The notes under the pieces were generated by a model. It saw nothing but the letters and a program-made list of their open reading frames with translations, did no database searches and had not been told where the DNA came from. Below are positions 6,731 to 14,633 of a DNA stretch of 18,312 nucleotides, piece by piece. This DNA is from Oceanospirillaceae bacterium UBA1126 (GTDB lineage: Bacteria > Pseudomonadota > Gammaproteobacteria > Pseudomonadales > Balneatricaceae). The first letter of the stretch is position 1; every line of letters starts with the position of its first letter. The DNA is taken from positions 1-18,312 of the forward strand of contig DCAT01000154.1 in NCBI GenBank assembly GCA_002312935.1, written 5' to 3'. The position numbers and the translations under genes are program-made.

Positions 6731-8113
6731 CTAAAAGAATCCAAGGGTCACGGCAAATAACCGCTCAACATCGTGAATCATGTGTCTATCTGTTAAGAAT
6801 AGAATGCAGTGGTCATCATTTTCTATTACCGTGTCATGGTGTGCAATGAGTACGTCCTCTCCACGAACAATGGCACCAAAGCTGGTTCCTTGTGGCAGAG
6901 GAATGTCGGCAACACAGCGGCCAACAACTTTAGACGTTTTTGAGTCTCCATGGGCAACTACTTCAATAGCCTCTGCAGCTCCGCGCCTTAATGAGTGAAC
7001 GTTAACAATATCGCCGCGACGTACATGGGTTAGTAGGCTGCTTATGGTGGTTTGTTGAGGAGAGATAGCGATGTCTATGGTGCCATCCTCTATAAGATCA
7101 ACATAGGCTGGATTGCTTATTAAGGTCATTACTGTGCGCACACCTAGGCGTTTAGCCAACATAGATGCCATAATATTAGCTTCGTCGTCATTAGTTAACG
7201 CACAAAAAACATCCGTAGATTCAATATTTTCTTCGACTAATAAGTCTCTGTCTGACGCACTGCCATGCAGGATAATGACATCGTCTAGAATGTCGGCTAG
7301 ATGTTCACAGCGCTCTAAGCCACGCTCAATTACTTTAACCCGAAAATGTTTGCGTAAATTTCTGGCTAACCGGGCACCGATATTACCACCACCTGCAATC
7401 ATGATACGTTTATAGGGCTTTTCCAGCCGACGAAGTTCGCTCATCACCTTACTGATATCGGGTTTAGCAGCGATAAAGAAGACTTCATCATCAACGTGAA
7501 TGTGGGTTTTTCCTGAAGGCACGATGGCCTTGTCATTGCGAAAAATAGCAGCAACTCGAGTGTCTACGTTTGGCATGTGGCTACGTAAATCAGATACAGG
7601 CTTACCAACTAATGGGCCGCCATGGCATGCAGTTACAGCCACTAATTGTACTTTACCTTTAGCAAAATCAAGTACCTGCAGGGCTGTTGGGTTTTCTATG
7701 AGTCGCTGAACGTGAGCAGTAACCAGCTTCTCTGGACTGATGATAACGTCTATGGGAAACGCTCTTGGTTCTTCTTTAAATAAAGCTTCGCGTTGTAACA
7801 AATATTGATGTTCACGGATACGGCTGATAATAGTAGGTGTTTGGAACATGGTTTTAGCAATTTGGCAGGCAACCATGTTGACTTCGTCGCTGTTGGTTAC
7901 AGCTACCAGCATGTCGGCGTCTTCGGCGCCGGCGTTAGCCAAAATATTGGGAAGGCATGCATGACCGCGCACAGTGCGGATATCAAGGCGATCTTGTAAG
8001 TCTTTTAAGTGGCCAGCATCTTGGTCCACCATCGTCACATCATTGGCTTCGTTAGCCAAGTTTTCAGCAAGAGTGCGGCCAACCTGACCTGCACCAAGAA
8101 TGATGATTTTCAT
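6731..8113 (-). CDS. trkA: Trk system potassium transporter regulatory subunit TrkA
   Basis: Peripheral cytoplasmic subunit that binds NAD(H) and nucleotides and gates TrkH. It has 460 residues, like E. coli TrkA (458), arranged as two RCK units in tandem. The first Rossmann domain begins MKIIILGAGQVG (GxGxxG at 7-12, D30 at the end of strand 2), followed by an RCK_C domain ending about residue 230. The second begins RIMIAGGGNIG (241-246, E263), followed by a second RCK_C domain to the end. Both nucleotide-binding motifs are complete. It follows rsmB by 84 nt and precedes trkH by 8 nt, all on the minus strand. The rsmB-trkA neighbourhood is common in gammaproteobacteria. Confidence 0.97.
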   Translation of the reverse strand: MKIIILGAGQVGRTLAENLANEANDVTMVDQDAGHLKDLQDRLDIRTVRGHACLPNILANAGAEDADMLVAVTNSDEVNMVACQIAKTMFQTPTIISRIREHQYLLQREALFKEEPRAFPIDVIISPEKLVTAHVQRLIENPTALQVLDFAKGKVQLVAVTACHGGPLVGKPVSDLRSHMPNVDTRVAAIFRNDKAIVPSGKTHIHVDDEVFFIAAKPDISKVMSELRRLEKPYKRIMIAGGGNIGARLARNLRKHFRVKVIERGLERCEHLADILDDVIILHGSASDRDLLVEENIESTDVFCALTNDDEANIMASMLAKRLGVRTVMTLISNPAYVDLIEDGTIDIAISPQQTTISSLLTHVRRGDIVNVHSLRRGAAEAIEVVAHGDSKTSKVVGRCVADIPLPQGTSFGAIVRGEDVLIAHHDTVIENDDHCILFLTDRHMIHDVERLFAVTLGFF

Positions 8114-8149
8114 ACTAGAGCAAATTGCCTCGAGAGCTTTTTATGGACT

Positions 8150-8188
8150 CCATGATAGCAGAACACATGGCAGAATCTACCATCATGG
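8150..8188. repeat. Inverted repeat in the rsmB-trkA gap
   Basis: Arms CCATGAT (8150-8156) and ATCATGG (8182-8188) are exact complements with a 25-nt loop that itself contains GCAGAA twice. It lies in the 84-nt gap between rsmB and trkA. There is no T-tract on either side, so it is not an intrinsic terminator. It could be an mRNA processing or stability element that sets the TrkA level relative to RsmB, or a chance dyad. Confidence 0.25.
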
Positions 8189-8197
8189 TTGCAACTA

Positions 8198-9493
8198 TTA
8201 AAGCGGCTTGTGGAGTTTGGCATAGTAAAAGCCATCGTGACTTGCTGGATTAGGAAATAGTTGGCGACCAACATCTAATTCGATACCCCAATTTGCATCA
8301 ATAACACAATGCTCAGCTTGTTTTTGTTGCTTTAAAAAACGCGACACAAGGCGATCATTTTCTTGACGGAGTACAGAGCATGTGGCGTAAAGTAAGTACC
8401 CACCTGGCTTCAATAAAGGCCATAAATTATTGAGGAGCTTGAGTTGCAACTGAACAAGTTCTAAAACATCTTCGCTAGTACGGAGCATTTTGATGTCAGG
8501 ATTGCGGCGAATTACACCCGTAGCCGAGCAAGGTGCATCAAGTAAAATTCGATCAAAAAGTTCCCCATCCCACCATTGATCTGGCTCACTAGCATCTGCA
8601 CAGAGGATTTCTGCCTGTAAGTCCATACGAAATAGGTTATCTTTCATTCGCCCAATGCGTCGCTCTGCTAGCTCAACGGCCACAACAGCAACATCTTGTG
8701 CTTCTAGCAAGTGGCAGGTTTTACCACCTGGCGCAGCACACGCATCTAATACACGGTGGCCTTGATCTAGCTCTAGCAACTCAACACACAGTTGTGGCGC
8801 CTCATCTTGTACGCTAAACCAGCCTTCTTCAAAGCCTGGTAATTGAATGACATCATAGGCTTTCTCTAGCTGCACACCAACGTGACTATACAGACAAGCA
8901 TTAGCTGTGTGACCTGCTTCGGCTAAGGCCACTAGGTAATTGTCACGGCTAATCTTGCGAGTATTAACGCGCAAGGTGAGGGCCCCTTGTGGGTCATTAG
9001 CAGCCAAAATTTCTTGCCAATTATCTGGCCAGTGATTACTCAGTTTTGAAATGAGCCACTGTGGATGATTGTATCGATATGCATCGTGTTCATTTAGGAC
9101 TTCCGCTAACTCTTCACCACCACGGATATAGGAACGCAATACACCGTTGATGAGCTTGTCTGCCCAGCGCTTACCGCTCGCCTTTGCCGCTTGCACAGTA
9201 GCGTCTACCGCAGCATAGTCTGGTGTCCGCATGGCTTTTATCTGGTATAAACCCATAAGAATTAGTGCATAAATATCTTGATCTTGGGCCTTCATGGGTT
9301 TGTGTAACAGCTGCTCTGCAATAAGTTCTAATTGTGGAAAGTGCCTGCAGGTGCCATAGCATAATTGTTGAATTAGAGCTCGATCACCATGCTCTGCTGC
9401 TTCTAATGCCTTAGGTAAGCTAGACGCTAGGGAACCTTGATGACATAACACAGCCGTGAGGGCTTGGGCGGCAAGTAAACGTGGATTTGCCAT
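8198..9493 (-). CDS. rsmB: 16S rRNA (cytosine(967)-C(5))-methyltransferase
   Basis: RsmB methylates C967 of 16S rRNA with SAM during small-subunit maturation. From this start the protein has 431 residues (E. coli 429). Residues about 1-140 are the NusB-like RNA-binding domain, and the rest is the NOL1/NOP2/Sun catalytic domain. Motif I is LDACAAPGGKT (249-259); motif IV is LLDAPCSATG with C322, which releases the product; motif VI is YATCS with C372, the attacking nucleophile. I chose the ATG at 9493 because MANPRLLAAQALTAVL lines up with the E. coli N-terminus and starts 1 nt after the fmt stop. The longer frame from 9532 would overlap fmt by 38 nt and adds 13 residues unlike the family. It is translationally coupled to fmt. 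Confidence 0.95.
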   Translation of the reverse strand: MANPRLLAAQALTAVLCHQGSLASSLPKALEAAEHGDRALIQQLCYGTCRHFPQLELIAEQLLHKPMKAQDQDIYALILMGLYQIKAMRTPDYAAVDATVQAAKASGKRWADKLINGVLRSYIRGGEELAEVLNEHDAYRYNHPQWLISKLSNHWPDNWQEILAANDPQGALTLRVNTRKISRDNYLVALAEAGHTANACLYSHVGVQLEKAYDVIQLPGFEEGWFSVQDEAPQLCVELLELDQGHRVLDACAAPGGKTCHLLEAQDVAVVAVELAERRIGRMKDNLFRMDLQAEILCADASEPDQWWDGELFDRILLDAPCSATGVIRRNPDIKMLRTSEDVLELVQLQLKLLNNLWPLLKPGGYLLYATCSVLRQENDRLVSRFLKQQKQAEHCVIDANWGIELDVGRQLFPNPASHDGFYYAKLHKPL

Positions 9494-9494
9494 A

Positions 9495-10460
9495 CTATTT
9501 TTCCACCCTAGTGCTAGTAAAGGCTTCACCAAGAATCATTTTTTGTTTTAAGTTCATCAGTTCGCTTTGAGTTAGGGCTTTGCTGCCTGGCCACTGTAAT
9601 TGAGTAATTTTAAGGTGGCCAGTACCGCAAGCCACTTCTAAACCTGTCTTATCCAGAGCAACTAAAGTGCCCGCTGGATGGTTGCTAGGGGTTTCTATGG
9701 CGTAAGCCATCCAAATTCGCAGGCGGTTATCTTGCCAATCACTGAAGGCGACTGGCCATGGGTTAAGGCCACGCACTTGCAGGCTTATTTGCTGGGCACT
9801 TTGCTGCCAATTGATTGCACCTTCGGCTTTGGCTAGCTTGGTAGCATAGTTTGCTTTATTGTTGTCTTGAACCTGTGCAGCCAATGCTGAATTTTTTAGA
9901 CTATCTAGCACCTCCACAAGGCTGCTGCAGCCAACAACTGCCAACTTGTCATACAAGCTGGCGCTGGTGTCAGTTGGGGTGATGGCAACTTCTGACTTGA
10001 GTAACATAGGCCCAGTATCTAGGCCAGCTTCCATTTGCATTATGGTTACACCAGATGTTGCGTCACCCGCTAATAAAGCTCGTTGAATAGGTGCTGCGCC
10101 TCGCCAGCGGGGAAGTAAGGAGCCGTGCACATTAATACAGCCCAAGGCAGGAGTGTCTAAAACCACCTGAGGAAGCAGTGATCCGTAAGCTACAACCACC
10201 ATAATGTCAGCACTATAGTTGGCTAATATAGTCTGGGCTTCTGGGTCTTTTAGACTCAACGGTTGTTGTATTTCTATAGTATGTTTTAGGGCGAGGGCCT
10301 TCACTGGACTAGCCGCTAGTTTTCGGCCACGGCCTGCAGGACGATCTGGCTGGCTGTAAACAGCAACCACCTGGTGTTTGCTATCAAGTAATGCTTGTAA
10401 ATGTTGGGCTGCAAAGTCTGGTGTGCCTGCAAATATAACCCTCAAGCCCTTTTGGCTCAC
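9495..10460 (-). CDS. fmt: Methionyl-tRNA formyltransferase
   Basis: Fmt transfers the formyl group from 10-formyl-THF to initiator Met-tRNA, the step before translation initiation that the upstream deformylase later reverses on nascent chains. It has 321 residues (E. coli 315). The N-terminal Rossmann-like catalytic domain has VIFAGTPDFAAQHL (8-21) and the basic loop DRPAGRGRK (39-47). Catalytic N110, H112 (INVHGSLLPRWRGAAPIQ) and D148 (GLDTGPML) are present. A C-terminal tRNA-binding OB-like domain begins near residue 205, with RGLNPWPVAF conserved. The start is GTG, overlapping the def stop as GTGA, so the two are coupled. The def-fmt-rsmB order is standard. Confidence 0.97.
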   Translation of the reverse strand: MSQKGLRVIFAGTPDFAAQHLQALLDSKHQVVAVYSQPDRPAGRGRKLAASPVKALALKHTIEIQQPLSLKDPEAQTILANYSADIMVVVAYGSLLPQVVLDTPALGCINVHGSLLPRWRGAAPIQRALLAGDATSGVTIMQMEAGLDTGPMLLKSEVAITPTDTSASLYDKLAVVGCSSLVEVLDSLKNSALAAQVQDNNKANYATKLAKAEGAINWQQSAQQISLQVRGLNPWPVAFSDWQDNRLRIWMAYAIETPSNHPAGTLVALDKTGLEVACGTGHLKITQLQWPGSKALTQSELMNLKQKMILGEAFTSTRVEK

Positions 10461-11008
10461 GCTTCAGCTTCCATTTTAACCTTAGCTTCATATAATGCGT
10501 CTTTTGCATCCTCTCGGTGCTTTTTTTCGAGCTTTTTACGGATTCGATCCCGTTTAAGGCGGGAAAGATAATCCACAAACAATTTACCATTTAGGTGGTC
10601 TAGCTCATGTTGAATGCATACTGCAAACAATCCTTCCGCCTGTTCTGAAATAGGTTCACCATGCTCATCAAAAGCGCTGAGCTGAATTTTGCTATACCGT
10701 GCAACGTCGTCATAAAACTCGGGCACTGAAAGGCAGCCTTCTTGGTAGTTCTGCATTTCTTCGGTCAACGGCTCCCAACTAGGGTTTATAAGCACCCGTG
10801 GCTGGTCACCATCGTCACTCACATCAATCACCACAATGCGTTGATGCACATTTACCTGTGATGCTGCTAAACCGATGCCTGGTGCATGATACATGGTTTC
10901 CAGCATGTCTTTGGCTAGTTGGCGAGTGTCTTCGTTAATGTGCTCTACATCCACTGCAACTTTGCGCAAACGCGGATCTGGAAATTCTAAAATAGGTAAT
11001 AGTGCCAT
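10457..11008 (-). CDS. def: Peptide deformylase
   Basis: Metal-dependent amidase that removes the N-formyl group from new proteins at the ribosome exit. All three family motifs are intact: GIGLAAS (44-50, motif I), EGCLSVP (90-96, C92 metal ligand) and QHELDHLNG (133-141, with the HELDH pair of histidines and catalytic E135). At 183 residues it is slightly longer than E. coli Def (169). The extra length is a charged Lys/Glu-rich helix at the C-terminus (about 150-183), like the ribosome-binding C-terminal helix of type 1B enzymes. It is the first gene of the minus-strand operon def-fmt-rsmB-trkA-trkH, divergent from dprA. Confidence 0.97.
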   Translation of the reverse strand: MALLPILEFPDPRLRKVAVDVEHINEDTRQLAKDMLETMYHAPGIGLAASQVNVHQRIVVIDVSDDGDQPRVLINPSWEPLTEEMQNYQEGCLSVPEFYDDVARYSKIQLSAFDEHGEPISEQAEGLFAVCIQHELDHLNGKLFVDYLSRLKRDRIRKKLEKKHREDAKDALYEAKVKMEAEA

Positions 11009-11083
11009 GGGATTCTGTGTTCGTTATGGTTTGGCGCAGCATGCCTTTGGATTGCTGACGCAAAAATGAGTTTATTAACTAAA

Positions 11084-11092
11084 ATTATACCA
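11084..11092 (-). promoter_or_regulatory. Extended -10 promoter element for the def operon
   Basis: On the minus strand this reads TGGTATAAT: a perfect TATAAT preceded by the TGn extension. It predicts a transcription start near 11077 and a leader of about 69 nt before def. No clear -35 box is visible, as is usual for extended -10 promoters. Its position argues that dprA starts downstream, at 11120, rather than at the ATG at 11066. Confidence 0.5.
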
Positions 11093-11119
11093 CTATCTGC
11101 CTTTAGTAATGGAATGATT

Positions 11120-12235
11120 ATGGATGATCATCATTTAGCTTGGCTTGCGCTTAGTGAACTTAACTTAACTTTTAAACAAGGCTCTGACTTGGCTCAACTG
11201 TATGGCCATGGACCTTCTATTTTGGAGCAGCAAGGGTCACCCCAGTTACGCTCTATTTTAAATTCCACTCAAAGTCAGAGTCTAGCTCGGTTAACGTCTG
11301 TGCCGTTGCAGCTTAGCCTAGCAACGCAACTGCAATGGGTAGAAGATAATGACGCCTTTTTGCTTTTGTATGATGACGTGAGCTATCCCGATGCCTTAAA
11401 AGCCATTCACCATGCTCCTGCATTTTTATGGTTGCAGGGGCGCAGGAGTCTACTAAATGAACCTTGTATTGCCATGGTAGGTGCACGCAGGGCCACAGCC
11501 AATGGCATGGCGTTGGCCAAAATGTTTGCTGGCAGCCTGGGCGCTAGCGGTTTAACTATTGTCAGTGGCTTGGCTCTGGGCATTGATGGTGCTTGTCACC
11601 AAGGGGCTTTAGATGCCCAAGCTGATACTATTGCAGTACTTGGGTCTGGGTTAGGGCATATCTACCCCACCCAGCATCAGCCACTAGCACAACGTATTTT
11701 TGCTCGCGGTGGACTATTGATGTCGCCTTGGCCACTTATGGCCAGGCCCTTAGCCTACCGATTTCCAGAGCGTAATCGCATCATAAGTGGGCTGAGTATG
11801 GGGGTATTAGTGGTAGAAGCGGCGCTTCGAAGTGGCTCTCTAATTACGGCCAAAACTGCGCTAGAACAGGGAAGAGAGGTTTTTGCCTTGCCCTCAAGTG
11901 TACACAATGCCCAAGCCCAAGGCTGCCACCAACTGATCCGTAATGGGGCTCTGTTAGTGGACCAACCACAACAGGTATTGGCAGAATTAGCACCTCAACT
12001 AAAGCCCTTTGTCCTGCGCTATCAACCCCAAGATCATTCAATGCAGGAAGATTCCTTGGATCTTGCAAAAGAATTGCAAATATTGCTAGGAGTTTTTGGC
12101 TATGACCCTGTGCCAGTTGATATACTTTGCACTCAATTGGCTCAGCCGTATAATGTTGTTGCAGCTCAATTGGTAGAATTAGAGTTACTTGGCCTGGTGA
12201 GACTGACGGGCGGTGGTTATGAAAAAGTGCTTTAG
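11120..12235 (+). CDS. dprA: DNA processing protein DprA (Smf)
   Basis: DprA binds incoming single-stranded DNA and loads RecA during natural transformation. It is also present in many bacteria not known to be competent. From this start it has 371 residues: an N-terminal SAM-like helical part, the Rossmann-type DprA core with MVGARRATANG, TIVSGLALGIDGACHQGAL, IAVLGSGL, YRFPERNRIISGLS, LVVEAALRSGSLITA and ALEQGREVFALP, and a C-terminal winged-helix domain (about the last 60 residues). An ATG at 11066 would add 18 residues. I prefer 11120 because GGA lies 6 nt upstream, DDHHLAWLALSEL resembles the family start, and the divergent def promoter falls in between. It is followed by tsaC after 20 nt. 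Confidence 0.93.
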   Translation: MDDHHLAWLALSELNLTFKQGSDLAQLYGHGPSILEQQGSPQLRSILNSTQSQSLARLTSVPLQLSLATQLQWVEDNDAFLLLYDDVSYPDALKAIHHAPAFLWLQGRRSLLNEPCIAMVGARRATANGMALAKMFAGSLGASGLTIVSGLALGIDGACHQGALDAQADTIAVLGSGLGHIYPTQHQPLAQRIFARGGLLMSPWPLMARPLAYRFPERNRIISGLSMGVLVVEAALRSGSLITAKTALEQGREVFALPSSVHNAQAQGCHQLIRNGALLVDQPQQVLAELAPQLKPFVLRYQPQDHSMQEDSLDLAKELQILLGVFGYDPVPVDILCTQLAQPYNVVAAQLVELELLGLVRLTGGGYEKVL

Positions 12236-12255
12236 GCACACTGCTTAGGAACGTT

Positions 12256-12822
12256 ATGGGAACCATCGATCAGCATCTAGATTACGCCACACAAACGTTA
12301 ACGGCAGGCGGCGTCATTGCCTATCCTACCGAAGCGGTGTGGGGTTTAGGGTGTGACCCGTGGAATGAGTTGGCTGTGGGTAAAATACTTAAACTAAAAC
12401 AGCGACCTATGCACAAGGGGCTAATTTTAGTTGCATCGCAATGGGCTCAGTTTCAGCCTTTAGTAAAAGGCTTAACAGCACAACAAATTGAGCAGCTTAA
12501 TGAATCTTGGCCGGGCCCAACCACATGGTTGATGGCAGATCCACAATCTTGGGTGCCACCCTGGATTAAAGGCCAGCACTCAAGTGTGGCATTGAGGGTA
12601 TCGGCCCACCCTTTAGTTTCAGCACTATGTGACCAGTTTAACGGGCCAATAGTGTCTACTTCTGCTAACTTAGCTGGAGGTAAGCCCGCCAAGAGCCGTT
12701 TGCACATAATGCAGGCTTTTGGTGATCAAATCGATTATGTCATTAACGGTGAGTTAGGCCAGAATAAACAACCAAGTGAAGTGAAAGATTTAGTATCAGG
12801 ACAAATAATTCGTCCAGCTTAA
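12256..12822 (+). CDS. tsaC: Threonylcarbamoyl-AMP synthase (YrdC/TsaC)
   Basis: TsaC makes threonylcarbamoyl-adenylate from threonine, bicarbonate and ATP, the first step of the t6A37 modification of ANN-decoding tRNAs; TsaBDE complete it. It has 188 residues (E. coli 190), a single YrdC domain with no Sua5 extension. The N-terminal AYPTEAVWGLGCDP forms part of the active pocket. The basic KLKQRPMHKGLILV (about 46-59) binds the nucleotide and threonine, and PIVSTSANLAGGKP (131-144) is the signature STSAN block. It is 20 nt downstream of dprA and 22 nt upstream of hemF on the same strand. The dprA-tsaC pairing is conserved widely in gammaproteobacteria. Confidence 0.96.
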   Translation: MGTIDQHLDYATQTLTAGGVIAYPTEAVWGLGCDPWNELAVGKILKLKQRPMHKGLILVASQWAQFQPLVKGLTAQQIEQLNESWPGPTTWLMADPQSWVPPWIKGQHSSVALRVSAHPLVSALCDQFNGPIVSTSANLAGGKPAKSRLHIMQAFGDQIDYVINGELGQNKQPSEVKDLVSGQIIRPA

Positions 12823-12832
12823 AGCAATATTT

Positions 12833-12837
12833 AAGGA
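12833..12837 (+). promoter_or_regulatory. Ribosome-binding site of hemF
   Basis: AAGGA lies 7 nt before a GTG codon at 12845. It supports GTG rather than any downstream codon as the hemF start, in agreement with the E. coli N-terminus. Confidence 0.65.
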
Positions 12838-12844
12838 ATATTTA

Positions 12845-13756
12845 GTGTCTAACGTCGATATTAATGCAGTAAAAACATACCTCCTTGGCCTGCAGCAAAC
12901 TATATGTAGTGCCTTGCAAGAACTCGATGGTGGAGCCCAATTTATTGCTGACCAATGGCAGCGAGAAGCTGGTGGTGGTGGCATTAGCCGTGTTTTGTCA
13001 GGTGGCAGTGTGATAGAAAAGGGAGGGGTAAATTTCTCCCATGTAATGGGAGACTCAATGCCTGCATCCGCTACCGCCCATAGGCCAGAACTAGCTGGGC
13101 GTAGCTTTCAGGCCATGGGTGTCTCGTTAGTCATTCACCCTCGAAACCCCTATGCACCGACATCTCATGCCAATGTAAGGTTTTTTGTTGCTGAAAAGCC
13201 AGGGGAAAACCCTGTTTGGTGGTTCGGGGGGGGTTATGACCTAACCCCCTATTATGGCAACCAAGAAGACTGTCGTCACTGGCACGCAACTGCCAAAGCC
13301 GCTTGTGATCCTTTTGGCGAAGCCCTTTACCCACGATTGAAAAACTGGTGTGATGAGTATTTTTATATTCCTCATCGTCAAGAAGCTCGTGGTGTGGGAG
13401 GGCTGTTTTTTGATGACCTCAATGATCCTGACTTCGATACCGCCTTTGCTATTATGCAAAGTGTAGGTGATAGCTACCTTAGGGCCTATGGGCCCATTAT
13501 TGAGCGTCGTAAGGATATGGCATATGGCGAGCGCCAACGAGATTTCCAGTTACACCGTCGCGGGCGATATGTGGAATTCAATTTAGTATATGACCGAGGC
13601 ACCTTGTTTGGTTTACAAACGGGGGGCCGTACGGAGTCTATTCTCATGTCTCTGCCAAGCGAAGTGCGCTGGAGCTATGATTACCAAATCGATGAACATT
13701 CAGAAGAGGCCATACTAGGGCGGGATTTTTTACCTGCCAAAGATTGGCTGGAGTAG
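12845..13756 (+). CDS. hemF: Oxygen-dependent coproporphyrinogen-III oxidase
   Basis: HemF converts coproporphyrinogen III to protoporphyrinogen IX with O2, decarboxylating two propionates, in the cytoplasmic part of haem synthesis. The need for O2 indicates an aerobic or facultative life. It has 303 residues (E. coli 299) and is highly conserved: WQREAGGGGISRVL, GVNFSHVMGDSMPASATAHRPELAG, NPYAPTSHANVRFF, WWFGGGYDLTPYYG, GLFFDDLN and GRYVEFNLVYDRGTLFGLQTGGR. Histidines H98, H108, H147 and H177 correspond to the four conserved histidines of E. coli HemF (96, 106, 145, 175). The start is GTG with a good ribosome-binding site. An unbroken run of eight G (13226-13233) encodes the conserved FGGG. 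It sits 22 nt after tsaC and 3 nt before aroE. Pseudomonas has a quinone oxidoreductase gene between tsaC and hemF that is absent here. Confidence 0.97.
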   Translation: MSNVDINAVKTYLLGLQQTICSALQELDGGAQFIADQWQREAGGGGISRVLSGGSVIEKGGVNFSHVMGDSMPASATAHRPELAGRSFQAMGVSLVIHPRNPYAPTSHANVRFFVAEKPGENPVWWFGGGYDLTPYYGNQEDCRHWHATAKAACDPFGEALYPRLKNWCDEYFYIPHRQEARGVGGLFFDDLNDPDFDTAFAIMQSVGDSYLRAYGPIIERRKDMAYGERQRDFQLHRRGRYVEFNLVYDRGTLFGLQTGGRTESILMSLPSEVRWSYDYQIDEHSEEAILGRDFLPAKDWLE

Positions 13757-13759
13757 CTC

Positions 13760-14581
13760 ATGCCTATCCCTCAGTATCGTGTGTTTGGTAACCCTATTCA
13801 TCAAAGTAAATCCCCTAGTATTCATAAGGCATTTGCGCATGCCACCAACCAACGCCTTAACTACCAAGCGCAGCTAGTATTAGAAGACGAGTTCGAGCGC
13901 ACTGTGACGGCGTTTTTTGCCTCTGGTGGCAAAGGCCTGAATATAACGGTACCTTTTAAGCAACGAGCTTTTGCTATGGCGCAAATGCTAAGCCCAGCTG
14001 CCCAAAAAGCGGAGGCCGCCAACACCCTCTACTTAAATGAACAAGGGCAGTTAGTGGCTGAAAATACAGACGGAATGGGTTTAGTCCGTGACATCTGCAG
14101 CAACCTAGGTGGAGAATTAACAGCCAAACGAATTTTAGTTATAGGCGCAGGTGGCGCTGTTAGAGGGGTACTGCAGCCCCTCCTTGCACAACAACCAATG
14201 GCTATAGTTGTGGCTAACCGAACCCACAGTAAGGCTGAACAACTGGCTGAATCTTTTACAGACCTAGGCAACATTAGTGCTTGCCCTATGGCGCAACTTC
14301 AAGGCCCATTTGATTGGATTATTAACGGTACTTCGGCAAGCTTAGTGGGTGACCTCCCTCCGTTACCTGGTGGATTAGTTAACCCCAGTACCTGCTGCTA
14401 CGACATGATGTACTCTGCCGATACTACAGTGTTCAATGCATGGGCGATCGAGCAAGGCGCAGTGCAAGCAGACGATGGTTTGGGCATGTTAGTTGAACAA
14501 GCCGCTCAATCCTTCAGGTTATGGCGTGGCGTTTTACCGCCCACTGCAGAAGTCTTGCAGGCATTACGAAGGTCAATCTAA
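13760..14581 (+). CDS. aroE: Shikimate dehydrogenase (NADP+)
   Basis: AroE reduces 3-dehydroshikimate to shikimate with NADPH, step four of the chorismate pathway to aromatic amino acids. It has 273 residues (E. coli 272). The substrate domain has VFGNPIHQSKSPSIH (8-22, with the SKS serines) and NITVPFK with catalytic K67. ENTDGMG supplies the second catalytic residue, D104. The NADP-binding Rossmann loop is GAGGAVRG (129-136), and NRTHSKA (153-159) marks the NADP preference of AroE over the bifunctional YdiB type. C-terminal DGLGMLVEQAAQSFRLW closes the site. It begins 3 nt after hemF, so the two are one transcript. Confidence 0.97.
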   Translation: MPIPQYRVFGNPIHQSKSPSIHKAFAHATNQRLNYQAQLVLEDEFERTVTAFFASGGKGLNITVPFKQRAFAMAQMLSPAAQKAEAANTLYLNEQGQLVAENTDGMGLVRDICSNLGGELTAKRILVIGAGGAVRGVLQPLLAQQPMAIVVANRTHSKAEQLAESFTDLGNISACPMAQLQGPFDWIINGTSASLVGDLPPLPGGLVNPSTCCYDMMYSADTTVFNAWAIEQGAVQADDGLGMLVEQAAQSFRLWRGVLPPTAEVLQALRRSI

Positions 14582-14633
14582 TGATCGTTGCCTATCTAAC
14601 AATACTCTTTGTGCGTCACCAGAGCACTATTCT

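Noticed and set aside
9491..9532. rsmB starting at 9532
   Set aside because: It would overlap fmt by 38 nt and add 13 residues not seen in the family; ATG at 9493 fits the E. coli N-terminus and directly follows the fmt stop.
11844..12266. 140-codon minus-strand frame opposite dprA
   Set aside because: It is a shadow of the conserved dprA C-terminal half; the product has no recognisable domain.
14493..14633. Racemase frame starting inside aroE
   Set aside because: The added residues lie in the aroE coding region out of frame and do not resemble racemases; MKTIGLIGGMSWEST at 14634 is the family start.
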